Positions 32,704 to 41,244 are shown, counted from the stretch's first letter. The stretch is 64,000 nt of DNA from an uncultured Hungatella sp. (GCA_910585435.1 CAJUEJ010000011.1:1-64000); one strand, 5' to 3'. Notes: generated by a model from the letters alone, not told the origin. Translations and numbers: made by a program.

Positions 32704-33369
32704 ATGGATTGGTATGTTATAGATAAACGTTATATAAACTATCTTAGGATATATGATAAACAAGTCAGTTATGTAGAATACGGAGAGCGTTTGAAACTTC
32801 ATATAGGAATCGTATTATCTGTTCATGAATTTCATTATTATGTTCCTGTCTCCTCAGCAAAGCCAAAGCATCACCATATGTCTAACAGCCTGGATTTTCA
32901 TAAACTAATTGATGATAAAACCGGAGATACTTATGCGGTTATCAATATTAACAATATGGTACCGGTTCCTGATTTTTGCATTGTACAGTTAAAATATGAT
33001 AAAATTACTGAGTTCCGTCATTTTACTACTGAAAAAGAAAAAACAGATTACATATATCTATTGCAAAAAGAAAAAGCTATTATTGATAAAATCGCTTCTG
33101 TTCTGCAGTCAAAAGCCCAAAAGCTTTATCAAAAATATCTGTCAAATTCCCAATCCTCTTTAGCCTCCCGCTGCTGCAATTTCCCTTTGCTGGAAGAAAA
33201 ATGTATGGAATATAAAATGCTCTATGAGCCTGGATCTATTCTTTCATCCAAAACCCCTCAATGGCCCGCCCCACCCCATTCCGGTTCACCACCTGATACG
33301 GCCACCATTCTCTGGGAAACAGCGCCTGATACTCTTCCCTCAAAAACCTGTCGTCAAGAAGCAGGATGA
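32704..33369 (+). CDS. toxN: Type III toxin-antitoxin endoribonuclease toxin, ToxN/AbiQ family
   Basis: A 221-residue protein. It begins WYVIDKRYINYLR, then HIGIVLSVHEFHYYVPVSS, PKHHHMSNSLDFHKL and AVININNMVPVP, which match the ToxN/AbiQ core in order. The toxin is an RNase that cleaves mRNA and its own antitoxin repeats; such loci can cause abortive infection against phages. AGGAGG lies 4 bases before the ATG. Codons are AT-rich compared with neighbours, suggesting transfer. Residues after about 178 are read from the antisense strand of the convergent helicase gene and are not part of the family core (usually about 170 residues), so the native stop seems lost. Confidence 0.88.
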   Translation: MDWYVIDKRYINYLRIYDKQVSYVEYGERLKLHIGIVLSVHEFHYYVPVSSAKPKHHHMSNSLDFHKLIDDKTGDTYAVININNMVPVPDFCIVQLKYDKITEFRHFTTEKEKTDYIYLLQKEKAIIDKIASVLQSKAQKLYQKYLSNSQSSLASRCCNFPLLEEKCMEYKMLYEPGSILSSKTPQWPAPPHSGSPPDTATILWETAPDTLPSKTCRQEAG

Positions 33370-35659
33370 CCCCCTTATCCTCCATGGTCCGTATGACCCT
33401 TCCCGCCGCCTGCATCACCTTGTTCATCCCCGGATACTGATAGGCATAGTCAAAGCCTTTCTTCTCCTTCTCGTCAAAAAAGCCTTTCAGGATTTCCTGT
33501 TCTGTACATACCATGGGAAGCCCTGTCCCCACCACCGCGGCGCCGATAAGCCGGTCCGCCTTCAGATCGATGCCCTCCGAGAAGATTCCGCCCATGACGC
33601 AGAAGGCCACGAAAGAATGTTTTCTGTGTTCCTCAAACAGCAAAAGAAACTGTTCCTTCTCCTCCTCTGTCATACGGCTGGCCTGGCTGGCCCAGGCAAC
33701 CGGATCTTCGTTTTCCCTCATCCGTTCCTCCCACACCTGCTCCACCTCCTTCAGATACTGGTAGGACGGGAAAAAGGCCATATAATTCCCCTGTTTTCCC
33801 CGGGCCATGGCCTCAATATAGTCAGCTACCTTCTCATATTCTCTGAGATTCCTTCTGGTATAGCGGCTGCTGACATCGCCGGCCACCAGAAGAAGCCGGT
33901 TTTCCCTGGGAAACGGGGACAGGGCATAGACTGCATAATCCTCCTGGTTCCCGCTTAACAGCTCCTTATAATACAGAACCGGAAGCAGGGTGGCGGAAAA
34001 GAATACTGTACTCCTGCCCTTTTCCAGACATTCTTTTAAATGTCCTGCCGGGTTCATGCAAAACAGCCTGACCATAAACTGTCCGTCCGGTAAAAGCTCT
34101 GAGTAAATCCGGTAAGTATCATCCATCCCCTCAAACACCATAAGAAAATTCCGCAGTTCAAAATAGAAGTCCAGCACCAGATCCCGGTCCTCAAACTCCC
34201 TGTTCTCTTCCATAAATGTTTCCAGCTCCCCGTAAAGTGACTGGATCACTGCCATAAGGCCGTTGATTTCTTCGTGGATCTCATATCTCTCGCTCTCCCT
34301 CTTCATCTCCAGAAGCTGCTTGTTGACACGATCCAAAAAACGGGACAGCCTGTTGTTTTTTCCTTTTAAAATCTTTTTCACCAGAAGTACATTTTCCTTC
34401 ACCAGAGAGGCACTGTACATCTCTCTCCCCCTGGATACCAGGTTGTGGGCTTCATCCACCAGAAACAGGTACTCCCCCGGCACACCGTCAGAAAAATACC
34501 TTCTCAGCCGCACATTGGGGTCAAATACATAGTTGTAATCACAGATAACCGCGTCCACCCAGGTGCTGATATCCAGACAGAACTCAAAGGGACAGACGCG
34601 AAATATTTTCGCATATTCCAAAACCACTTCTCTGGTGATACCAAACTCTCTGTGAATCACCTCATAAACCGCATCATTGACCCTGTCATAATGCCCTTTG
34701 GCATAAGGGCAGTCATCCGGGTTGCATAAGGGCACTTCCAGAAAACACAGCTTTTCCTTAGCTGTGATGGTCACAGATTTCAGATACATCTCCCTGTCCC
34801 GCAAAACGGAGAAGGTCTCCTCCGCCACGCTTCTGGTAATGGTCTTTGCCGTCAGGTAAAACAGCTTGTCCACATGGCCTTCTCCCATGGCTTTCAGCCC
34901 TGGAAACACCACAGACAAAGTTTTTCCCACTCCTGTAGGAGCCTGAATAAACAGATTTTTCCTCCTGACAATGGTTTTATACACGGACACAGCCAGCTCC
35001 TTCTGTCCCTGCCGGTACTCATAGGGGAAGGAGAGGTTTCTTAAAGACTCATCCCTTCTTATCCCATGCTGGTATAAATAATTGGCCCACTTGACGTATT
35101 CGTGAATCAGTCCCTGAAACCAGTCTGTCAGCTCCTCTGCCCTGTAATCCGCGGTAAACCTTCGGATGGCCTCTGTCTCCAGATTACAGTAAGTGACCTG
35201 GATGGCAATGGTGTCCAGATCATGGTCTGCCAGATACATATACCCATAGCACATAGCCTGGGCCTTGTGAACCGGTACAGCCTCTTCCATCCTGTCAATA
35301 TCCAGATAGACGCCTTTTATCTCATCAATAGTCACCCCTGCCGGCTCCGTAATCACTCCATCTGCACGCCCCTCGATGACAATCTGAAAATCTCCTTCAT
35401 CCGCCACGTGCCTCATGGAGACCTCCGCCTGATAAGCAGCTCCCATGCGGCGCTGAATCTTCCGGTGAATCCGGCTTCCCGCCTGCATGGCATCCTTCTG
35501 TGCAGCCCCCATGCGCCTGTTGTCCAGATCCCCGCCCCGCATGACAAACTCTACCAGATTCCGCACCGATATCCTGACAGAGGCCTTCCCTGTATCCGCT
35601 CCAGGTATCTCTCCCCCAGCTTTTTCAGTTGTCTTCCCGGATGAGATTTCAGCTGCCAT
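33236..35659 (-). CDS. DinG/XPD-like iron-sulfur DNA helicase with N-terminal PD-(D/E)XK nuclease-like domain
   Basis: An 807-residue protein. Residues about 20-190 look like a Cas4/RecB-type nuclease fold (IEGRADGVI, TIDEIKG, then HKAQAMCYGYMYL). The SF2 helicase follows with Walker A IQAPTGVGKT, four iron-sulfur-type cysteines (CFLEVPLCNPDDCPYAKG and a later cysteine pair), the DEAH box LVDEAHNL and GVILLLDDRFL near the C-terminus. It should unwind DNA in repair. The start is ATG 35659, with AAAGGAG 7 bases upstream. A structured leader precedes it, and its 3' end overlaps toxN by 134 bases on opposite strands. Confidence 0.87.
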   Translation of the reverse strand: MAAEISSGKTTEKAGGEIPGADTGKASVRISVRNLVEFVMRGGDLDNRRMGAAQKDAMQAGSRIHRKIQRRMGAAYQAEVSMRHVADEGDFQIVIEGRADGVITEPAGVTIDEIKGVYLDIDRMEEAVPVHKAQAMCYGYMYLADHDLDTIAIQVTYCNLETEAIRRFTADYRAEELTDWFQGLIHEYVKWANYLYQHGIRRDESLRNLSFPYEYRQGQKELAVSVYKTIVRRKNLFIQAPTGVGKTLSVVFPGLKAMGEGHVDKLFYLTAKTITRSVAEETFSVLRDREMYLKSVTITAKEKLCFLEVPLCNPDDCPYAKGHYDRVNDAVYEVIHREFGITREVVLEYAKIFRVCPFEFCLDISTWVDAVICDYNYVFDPNVRLRRYFSDGVPGEYLFLVDEAHNLVSRGREMYSASLVKENVLLVKKILKGKNNRLSRFLDRVNKQLLEMKRESERYEIHEEINGLMAVIQSLYGELETFMEENREFEDRDLVLDFYFELRNFLMVFEGMDDTYRIYSELLPDGQFMVRLFCMNPAGHLKECLEKGRSTVFFSATLLPVLYYKELLSGNQEDYAVYALSPFPRENRLLLVAGDVSSRYTRRNLREYEKVADYIEAMARGKQGNYMAFFPSYQYLKEVEQVWEERMRENEDPVAWASQASRMTEEEKEQFLLLFEEHRKHSFVAFCVMGGIFSEGIDLKADRLIGAAVVGTGLPMVCTEQEILKGFFDEKEKKGFDYAYQYPGMNKVMQAAGRVIRTMEDKGVILLLDDRFLREEYQALFPREWWPYQVVNRNGVGRAIEGFWMKE

Positions 35660-35680
35660 TAAAAGGCTCCTTTCAATTTT

Positions 35681-35737
35681 ACAGTAACCCCCATGCCGCT
35701 TTCTCGGTATCGCCATAAATGAAAGAGGGGTTACTGT
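35681..35737 (-). repeat. Inverted repeat in the helicase leader
   Basis: Perfect 11-bp arms ACAGTAACCCC (35681-35691) and GGGGTTACTGT (35727-35737), with nested CTTTC/GAAAG pairing inside. On the minus strand the hairpin ends a few bases before the helicase ribosome site, so it could modulate translation. Confidence 0.7.
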
Positions 35738-35746
35738 ACATCATAT

Positions 35747-35784
35747 AGAAAAGGGTGCCGTCTCTTCCAACAGACTTTGCACCC
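35747..35784 (-). terminator. Terminator-like hairpin in the helicase leader
   Basis: On the minus strand GGGTGC/GCACCC arms with inner GTCT/AGAC pairs are followed by TTTTC. It lies between the promoter and the helicase gene and starts directly after the stop of a 30-codon frame, as in attenuators. Confidence 0.55.
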
Positions 35785-35785
35785 C

Positions 35786-35878
35786 TTATAAAAAACTATT
35801 GTCTGATTTATCCAGTTCTGTGATATTTACACTGGATGCAGAAAGTATTACTTTCAGTTCAATGTATCTTTTAAGCAT
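35786..35878 (-). CDS. Possible 30-residue leader peptide
   Basis: A short frame beginning MLKRYIELK and ending with TAA immediately before the terminator-like hairpin. The ribosome site is weak (a lone AGG about 13 bases upstream), and there is no run of one amino acid that would indicate classic attenuation. It lies between a good promoter and the helicase gene. Only its position supports it. Confidence 0.3.
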   Translation of the reverse strand: MLKRYIELKVILSASSVNITELDKSDNSFL

Positions 35879-35897
35879 CGTATTTTTACCTGTTTTC

Positions 35898-35926
35898 AGT
35901 ATAGCACGGACTAAAAGCAAAGTCCA
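35898..35926 (-). promoter_or_regulatory. Promoter of the helicase leader transcript
   Basis: On the minus strand TGGACT (35921-35926) and TATACT (35898-35903) with a 17-base spacer. A small inverted repeat GGACT/AGTCC covers the -35 region and could be an operator. Confidence 0.55.
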
Positions 35927-35952
35927 TTATTTTTCTGAAAATCAACTCATAT

Positions 35953-35994
35953 CTAAACAAAAAGGAAACCAGCCCAATCCTTTGAGTGGTTTCC
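35953..35994 (-). terminator. Terminator of the HPr-like gene
   Basis: On the minus strand GGAAACCA/TGGTTTCC arms are followed by TTTTTGTTT, 36 bases after the HPr-like stop codon. Confidence 0.8.
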
Positions 35995-36029
35995 ATCTTA
36001 CCTACATTTGTCTGCACTATACTGTCCTA

Positions 36030-36266
36030 TTATGCGGCATTCCCCGCAGCGTTTTCATTTAAAAATGTCTCAAAGTCCTGGCTCTCTCCTGCATATCTGA
36101 CAGTAAGCACTCTTCTTAAATCCAGGCTCAGCACTCCCAGGATAGACTTTGCATCAATCACAACCCGATTATAGTATACGTCAATATCAAAATCACATTT
36201 CGTTGCGGCCGCAACAAAAGCCTTCGCAGCCTCAATCGTAGGTAATACAATTTTTTTCTGTTTCAT
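36030..36266 (-). CDS. HPr-fold protein lacking the phosphorylatable histidine
   Basis: A 78-residue protein with the HPr (PTS phosphocarrier) pattern in its second half: DIDVYYNRVVIDAKSILGVL followed by SLDLRR, containing the regulatory-serine region K-S. The N-terminal segment, where HPr has the His15 motif (G-x-H-x-R-P), reads KIVLPTIEAAKAF with no histidine. It therefore cannot take phosphate from enzyme I in the usual way and may act, if at all, through the serine site or as a binding partner. The start is ATG 36266 with AAGGAGG upstream. It has its own promoter and terminator. Confidence 0.78.
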   Translation of the reverse strand: MKQKKIVLPTIEAAKAFVAAATKCDFDIDVYYNRVVIDAKSILGVLSLDLRRVLTVRYAGESQDFETFLNENAAGNAA

Positions 36267-36322
36267 AATTATCAACTCCTCCTTGATATTTGTAAAAACA
36301 GTTTATTTTCGCTGCTGGAAAT

Positions 36323-36351
36323 GTTATATCATACTTGGCAAAAGTTGTCAA
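36323..36351 (-). promoter_or_regulatory. Sigma-A promoter of the HPr-like gene
   Basis: Consensus TTGACA (36346-36351) and TATAAC (36323-36328) with a 17-base spacer on the minus strand, about 50 bases before the ATG. Confidence 0.8.
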
Positions 36352-36520
36352 ATTTCGTTTCTGCTGAAATAGGGAAGTTTTTTTATGCATTTTTTATCAG
36401 TAAGCTCCTCCGTTTTTTTCGATTTTTTATAATTCTGTATATTAAGACCGTTTTCACCGCAGGTTTCCTTTTTTTGATTCTCACTATTTTTATAGAAGAT
36501 AGACCCATTTATTCCACATT

Positions 36521-37102
36521 TTAGCAAAAAATAATGCGTTTTTCCGTAATAACCATATCCATAAAGCAATCATGTTTTTCCGCTGGAATGCACTGGTATA
36601 CAAGCATTTCCCGGCATAACAGGATCCGAAATCCACTGGTTTTGGGAAGATAGCGATCATAATATCCGCCGCCGTACCCTAAACGCAGGCCTTCCTCGGT
36701 ACAGGACAGACAGGGGACAATACACAGATCAAATTGTCCTGGATCTGTCTGTATGCAGTGGGGCTTCGGTTCTGAAATTCCGTGAAAGCCTTCCTCTAAA
36801 TCTTGCAGGCTTTTTATCTCATACGCCTCCATCTGCCCGTCTTTTTTGCACCGGGGGACAGATACCCGTTTTCCCTCTCCCAAAGCTTCCCTGATGATCC
36901 TCCTGGTATCCACTTCCTCTTCCAGGCTGACATAGCAAAAAATACGTTTACTTTTTTTGTATTCTTTTGTGGATTTTAAATTGGAAAAAATCAGCTGGTC
37001 CGCCTGGGTACAATACCAGCTGCCTAATTCTTTTCTCTCTCTTTTTATCTGGCTTCGCAGAGCCTGCTTTGCTGCCCTCAAATCTTCCTGTGATGCATCC
37101 AT
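36521..37102 (-). CDS. 5-formyltetrahydrofolate cyclo-ligase
   Basis: A 193-residue enzyme that uses ATP to convert 5-formyl-THF to 5,10-methenyl-THF, returning a stored folate to one-carbon metabolism. It has the family pattern KQALRSQIKRERKEL at the N-terminus, RVSVPRCKKDGQMEAYEI in the middle and the hallmark GLRLGYGGGYYDRYL near residue 145. The start is ATG 37102, with AAGGGG upstream; a TTG 24 bases earlier lacks a site. It follows the 325-residue unknown in the same direction. Confidence 0.93.
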   Translation of the reverse strand: MDASQEDLRAAKQALRSQIKRERKELGSWYCTQADQLIFSNLKSTKEYKKSKRIFCYVSLEEEVDTRRIIREALGEGKRVSVPRCKKDGQMEAYEIKSLQDLEEGFHGISEPKPHCIQTDPGQFDLCIVPCLSCTEEGLRLGYGGGYYDRYLPKTSGFRILLCREMLVYQCIPAEKHDCFMDMVITEKRIIFC

Positions 37103-37195
37103 GTCCCTCTGTCCCCTTATTATCAACAGCCTTTACAGTCAGAAAAGAGGCTACCGCACTGCAGCAACCTCTCATGACTTCTGAGTATTCCCTAT

Positions 37196-38173
37196 TTAAT
37201 TTACTTTTATATCCACCATACTGACAGACTGTGTACCCAGTTCAACCTGCGCGTAGGCAGCCTGGGCTTTGGCCCATTTCACCTTTCGGGCTTCCGGAGT
37301 CACCTCCGCTTCCAGACGGCTCTTTTTAGATTCCAGAACCACATCCTTTGCTTTTCTCTCCCCGGGGATTGCCCTACCATTTACGGCCGCTGTATCTGCC
37401 GCTTTTACACCTTTTGAGCCTGCCTCCTCTACATCTTTTCCCTGGCCTGCATTGGCCGCATTCTCTCCCTGGCCTGGAGCCTTGGTATTCTCCGCCCCGT
37501 CAGCTGGCTGCTCATCCTTTGCCTTCTCCTCAGCCGGGACTTCAATATCATCTGTCCTGTCTGCAATATTCTGTTCTGCCTTCCGTGCCTCTTCCATCTC
37601 CTTCTCAGCCTTATGCTGCTCCTGCTCAGACGGAAGCTTGGAATATCTGCCGCTGTCTATGAATTCCTGGGTCGCCGCCTCAATGGAAGAGAATTTACAG
37701 TGTTCCTGCACAATCAGCTCCAGCTTTTTACCGCCTGGAATATTAGGGTTATTCTTAACCTCATTGACTGTACTTAAAGCAGAGGCTGCATGTGACATTT
37801 TAAGCCTTTGCACATCCTCCTTTGTCTTGCACCGCTTTAATTCCTGCTCATAAGCCTGGCGCTCCATCTCAATCTCTTTTGCCTTCTTGTACAGCTGGGG
37901 ATCATGCTCTTCCAGGTAAGCCATCTCATCGGAAGTCAGACGCTTTCCTGCATTTAATTTTGTCCGGATCTTTCCTATCTCCTTGGCAGAATCTGAAGTC
38001 CTTGCCGGGGCTAATGCATCTTCGGTCTGTTCCTTCATCCCGTATTTCCCGGATACAGCAGAGCTCTTTTTGTCTGCGCCGTAATCGCCGGAGGCCTTTT
38101 TCTGCTGCCACTTCATCTGCATACTCATATTTTTCGTATACGTATGCAGAGAGCCAATCATCATCACATTCAT
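37196..38173 (-). CDS. Charged, repeat-poor hypothetical protein, 325 residues
   Basis: I do not recognise this protein. There is no signal peptide or membrane helix. Residues 60-170 are predicted helical and charged (EIGKIRTKLNAGKRLTSDEM and KDVQRLKMSHAASAL). Residues 180-270 form an Ala/Glu/Lys-rich, probably disordered linker. The C-terminal ~45 residues regain a helical pattern (EARKVKWAKAQAAYAQVEL). The ATG at 38173 has GGGAGG 8 bases upstream. A possible promoter (CTGACA, 18 bases, TATAAC) lies in the 194-base gap before it. It is not linked to a clear pathway. Confidence 0.7.
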   Translation of the reverse strand: MNVMMIGSLHTYTKNMSMQMKWQQKKASGDYGADKKSSAVSGKYGMKEQTEDALAPARTSDSAKEIGKIRTKLNAGKRLTSDEMAYLEEHDPQLYKKAKEIEMERQAYEQELKRCKTKEDVQRLKMSHAASALSTVNEVKNNPNIPGGKKLELIVQEHCKFSSIEAATQEFIDSGRYSKLPSEQEQHKAEKEMEEARKAEQNIADRTDDIEVPAEEKAKDEQPADGAENTKAPGQGENAANAGQGKDVEEAGSKGVKAADTAAVNGRAIPGERKAKDVVLESKKSRLEAEVTPEARKVKWAKAQAAYAQVELGTQSVSMVDIKVN

Positions 38174-38367
38174 AAGGTCACCCTCCCCCTTTTTCTGAGT
38201 AGACCTCTGTCAAATATCATTTACACTTGTTATACCTATATATCGGCTGATTTGTCAGAAAAATAACTGCCTTTTTCGCTGACACCAGACTATTCTTCCC
38301 ATACAAATCCCACACTGCCCACAGGATTCTCCAGATCCCCTTTTTATACGTGCCACAGGCTGTTAAA

Positions 38368-41010
38368 TCAGCTGTGAATCTGTCCTTCCACAACCTCCTT
38401 CACCTTTGCCAGCGCATCCTCCACCCCGGCCGGATTCTTGCCGCCGGCCTGGGCCATATTGGGACGGCCGCCGCCGCCGCCACCTACCAGGCCTGCTATG
38501 GCCTTGATCAGATTGCCTGCATGGGCGCCTTGCTTTTGTGCCCCGTCGGTAGCCGTAGCCATCAGGTTCACCTTTCCGTCCAAAACCGATGCGATGACGA
38601 TGACGCCTTCTCCCAGCTTCTCCTTCATCTGGTCTCCCAGGTTGCGCAGGCCGTTCATATCCACATCCGCCACCTTCACAGCCAGAACCTTCACGCCCTT
38701 TACCTCCACCACCTGGCTCATCACATCGCCCATGGCATTGTTGGCAAGCTTGCTCTTAAGCTTCTCGTTCTCCGAGTGAAGGGCCTTTATCTCCTCCAGC
38801 ATGGATTCTATCTTTCTGCTTAACTCTCCGGGAGTGGTTTTGGCCGCTTTGGCTGCCCCACGCAGCTCTTCCTCTGTATGCTGATAGTATGCCATCAGCC
38901 CGTCTCCGGTCAGAGCCTCGATTCGGCGTACATTGGCTGCAATTCCAGTCTCAGACAAGATCTTAAAGGCTGTGATCACACCAGTATTGGCCACATGAGT
39001 ACCTCCGCACAGCTCCACGGAGAAGTCTCCCATCCGCACCACGCGGACCTTCTCCCCGTACTTTTCCCCAAACAAGGCCATGGCGCCGGATTTCTTCGCC
39101 TCATCCAGGCTCATCTCCCGGGTTTCCACCGGCAGGGATGCGCGGATCTCCTGGTTTACCAGATCCTCCACCTTTTTTATCTCCTCCTGTGTCATGGCAG
39201 AGAAATGGGTAAAGTCAAAACGCAGCCTGCCTGCGTCCACATAGGAGCCTGCCTGCTCCACATGATCCCCCAGCACTGTGCGCAGGGCTTTCTGAAGCAG
39301 ATGGGTGGCACTGTGGTTCTTGCAGGTATCCATACGGTTTTCGCCGCAGACCTTTAAGGTAACCGTATCCCCTGTCTGGAACATACCAAAAGTCATCACA
39401 CCCACATGGCCTATCTTACCGCCCTGAAGGTGGATGGTATCCTTCACTTTAAAAGACCCTTTTTCATTCTCAATCACGCCCACGTCAGCCTGCTGGCCGC
39501 CCATGGTGCCGTAAAACGGAGTCTCGTCCACAATAATGGTTCCGTTCTCCCCGTCGGTCAATGCCTCCACCAGGCTTTCCTCTGTGGTAAGAACCGTAAT
39601 ACGTGAGTCATGAACCAGACGGTCATAGCCCACAAACGCAGACGTGACAGCCGCCGGGATGGACTGGTAAACCGTCACATCCGCGCCCATATAGTTGGTT
39701 GTCTTCCTGGCCTTTCTGGCCTTCTCCCTCTGCTCCTTCATAGCAGCCTGGAACCCTTCCTCATCCACGGAGAAATGCTTCTCCTCCAGAATTTCCAGGG
39801 TCAGATCCATAGGGAATCCATAGGTATCATACAATTTAAATGCATCTGCTCCGGAGAGGACACTGCTGCCCTCACCCACCAGCTTCTGCTCCATATCGCT
39901 TAAAATAGCCAGGCCCTGATCGATGGTCCGGTTAAATTTCTCCTCTTCCTCTGCCAGAACCTTAAGGATCATAGACTTCTTCTCTTCCAGCTCCGGATAC
40001 CCATCCTTAGACAGGGCGATGACTGTCTTGCTTAAGTCAGCCATAAACCGGCCTTCGATTCCCAGAAGACGGCCGTGGCGGGCCGCACGGCGCAGAAGAC
40101 GGCGCAGCACATAGCCCCGCCCTTCGTTTGAAGGCATAATACCGTCAGAAATCATAAAGGTGCAGGATTTCACATGATCCGCAATGATGCGGAGAGACAC
40201 ATCCTTTTTCTCGTCCGCCTGATAGGAGGTGCGGGCCAGGGCACAGACAGCGTCCATCAAAGCCCGGTTGGTGTCTATGGTAAACAGGGAATCCGCGTCC
40301 TGCACCACCATAGCCAGACGCTCCAGCCCCATGCCGGTATCGATGTTCTTCTGCTTTAGCTCCGTATAATTTCCATGTCCGTCGTTCTCAAACTGGGTAA
40401 ATACGTTGTTCCAGACCTCCACATAGCGGTCGCACTCACAGCCTACAGTACAGCCCGGCTTTCCACAGCCGTACTTCTCCCCCCGGTCATAGTAGATCTC
40501 CGAGCAGGGGCCGCAGGGGCCGGCGCCGTGCTCCCAGAAGTTGTCCTCTTTTCCGAAACGGAAGATCCGCTCCGGTGCAATGCCGATCTCTTTATTCCAG
40601 ATCTGAAATGCCTCTTCATCATCCAGGTAGATGGACGGATACAGGCGATCCGCCTCTAAGCCTACCACCTGTGTGAGAAATTCCCAGGACCAGTGGATGG
40701 CTTCCGTCTTAAAATAGTCTCCAAAGGAAAAATTGCCCAGCATCTCAAAAAAAGTGCCATGGCGGGCAGTCTTACCGATATTTTCAATATCTCCGGTACG
40801 GATACACTTCTGGCAGGTGGTCACCCGTCTTCTGGGGGGAATCTCCTGCCCGGTAAAATAGGGCTTGAGAGGCGCCATTCCGGAGTTAATCAGAAGAAGG
40901 CTGTTGTCATTGTGGGGAACCAGAGAGAAGCTTTTCATAGCCAGATGGCCCTTGCTCTCAAAGAACTCCAGAAACATCCTTCTTAACTCATTTACACCAT
41001 AACTTTTCAA
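38368..41010 (-). CDS. alaS: Alanine--tRNA ligase
   Basis: An 880-residue enzyme charging tRNA-Ala (one of its substrates, tRNA-Ala(CGC), is encoded at 2.7 kb). The class II core is at the N-terminus (RRMFLEFFESKGH, INSGMAPLKPYFTG). The editing domain has HSATHLLQKAL and the cysteine/histidine zinc site LCGGTHVANTG. The C-Ala domain ends with a glycine-rich GGGGGGRPNMAQAGG. The start is TTG at 41010, with GGAGG 8 bases upstream; the next ATG would remove conserved residues. A 51-residue membrane protein gene precedes it by 17 bases. No T-box leader was found. Confidence 0.97.
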   Translation of the reverse strand: MKSYGVNELRRMFLEFFESKGHLAMKSFSLVPHNDNSLLLINSGMAPLKPYFTGQEIPPRRRVTTCQKCIRTGDIENIGKTARHGTFFEMLGNFSFGDYFKTEAIHWSWEFLTQVVGLEADRLYPSIYLDDEEAFQIWNKEIGIAPERIFRFGKEDNFWEHGAGPCGPCSEIYYDRGEKYGCGKPGCTVGCECDRYVEVWNNVFTQFENDGHGNYTELKQKNIDTGMGLERLAMVVQDADSLFTIDTNRALMDAVCALARTSYQADEKKDVSLRIIADHVKSCTFMISDGIMPSNEGRGYVLRRLLRRAARHGRLLGIEGRFMADLSKTVIALSKDGYPELEEKKSMILKVLAEEEEKFNRTIDQGLAILSDMEQKLVGEGSSVLSGADAFKLYDTYGFPMDLTLEILEEKHFSVDEEGFQAAMKEQREKARKARKTTNYMGADVTVYQSIPAAVTSAFVGYDRLVHDSRITVLTTEESLVEALTDGENGTIIVDETPFYGTMGGQQADVGVIENEKGSFKVKDTIHLQGGKIGHVGVMTFGMFQTGDTVTLKVCGENRMDTCKNHSATHLLQKALRTVLGDHVEQAGSYVDAGRLRFDFTHFSAMTQEEIKKVEDLVNQEIRASLPVETREMSLDEAKKSGAMALFGEKYGEKVRVVRMGDFSVELCGGTHVANTGVITAFKILSETGIAANVRRIEALTGDGLMAYYQHTEEELRGAAKAAKTTPGELSRKIESMLEEIKALHSENEKLKSKLANNAMGDVMSQVVEVKGVKVLAVKVADVDMNGLRNLGDQMKEKLGEGVIVIASVLDGKVNLMATATDGAQKQGAHAGNLIKAIAGLVGGGGGGRPNMAQAGGKNPAGVEDALAKVKEVVEGQIHS

Positions 41011-41027
41011 CCTTTTGTCCTCCGCGC

Positions 41028-41183
41028 CTAGTTATTCGTACTCTCTTTTGTTGCCTGCACACCGGATTTGGCGTCTTTGTGATCCCGGTACTTCTTCCCG
41101 CACACAATCCCAGCCCAGGCAATCAGGATAAACGCCACATATTTAATCAGATTTTGTAATAAGCTTGTGAATATAGCTCCCAT
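41028..41183 (-). CDS. Small membrane protein, 51 residues, upstream of alaS
   Basis: A short gene with GGAGG 7 bases before the ATG at 41183. The product starts MGAIFTSLLQ, has one transmembrane helix (about residues 11-28, VAFILIAWAGIVCG) and a basic polar tail (KKYRDHKDAKS). The positive residues after the helix suggest a cytoplasmic C-terminus. It has a clear promoter and is followed 17 bases later by the TTG start of alaS, so both are on one transcript. Function is unknown; I recall similar small proteins near alaS in Lachnospiraceae, but could not check. Confidence 0.7.
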   Translation of the reverse strand: MGAIFTSLLQNLIKYVAFILIAWAGIVCGKKYRDHKDAKSGVQATKESTNN

Positions 41184-41244
41184 CTTAAATCCTCCATCCC
41201 TCACTCTGTTTTTTACTCTATAAATACAAGATTTTATCCACTAT

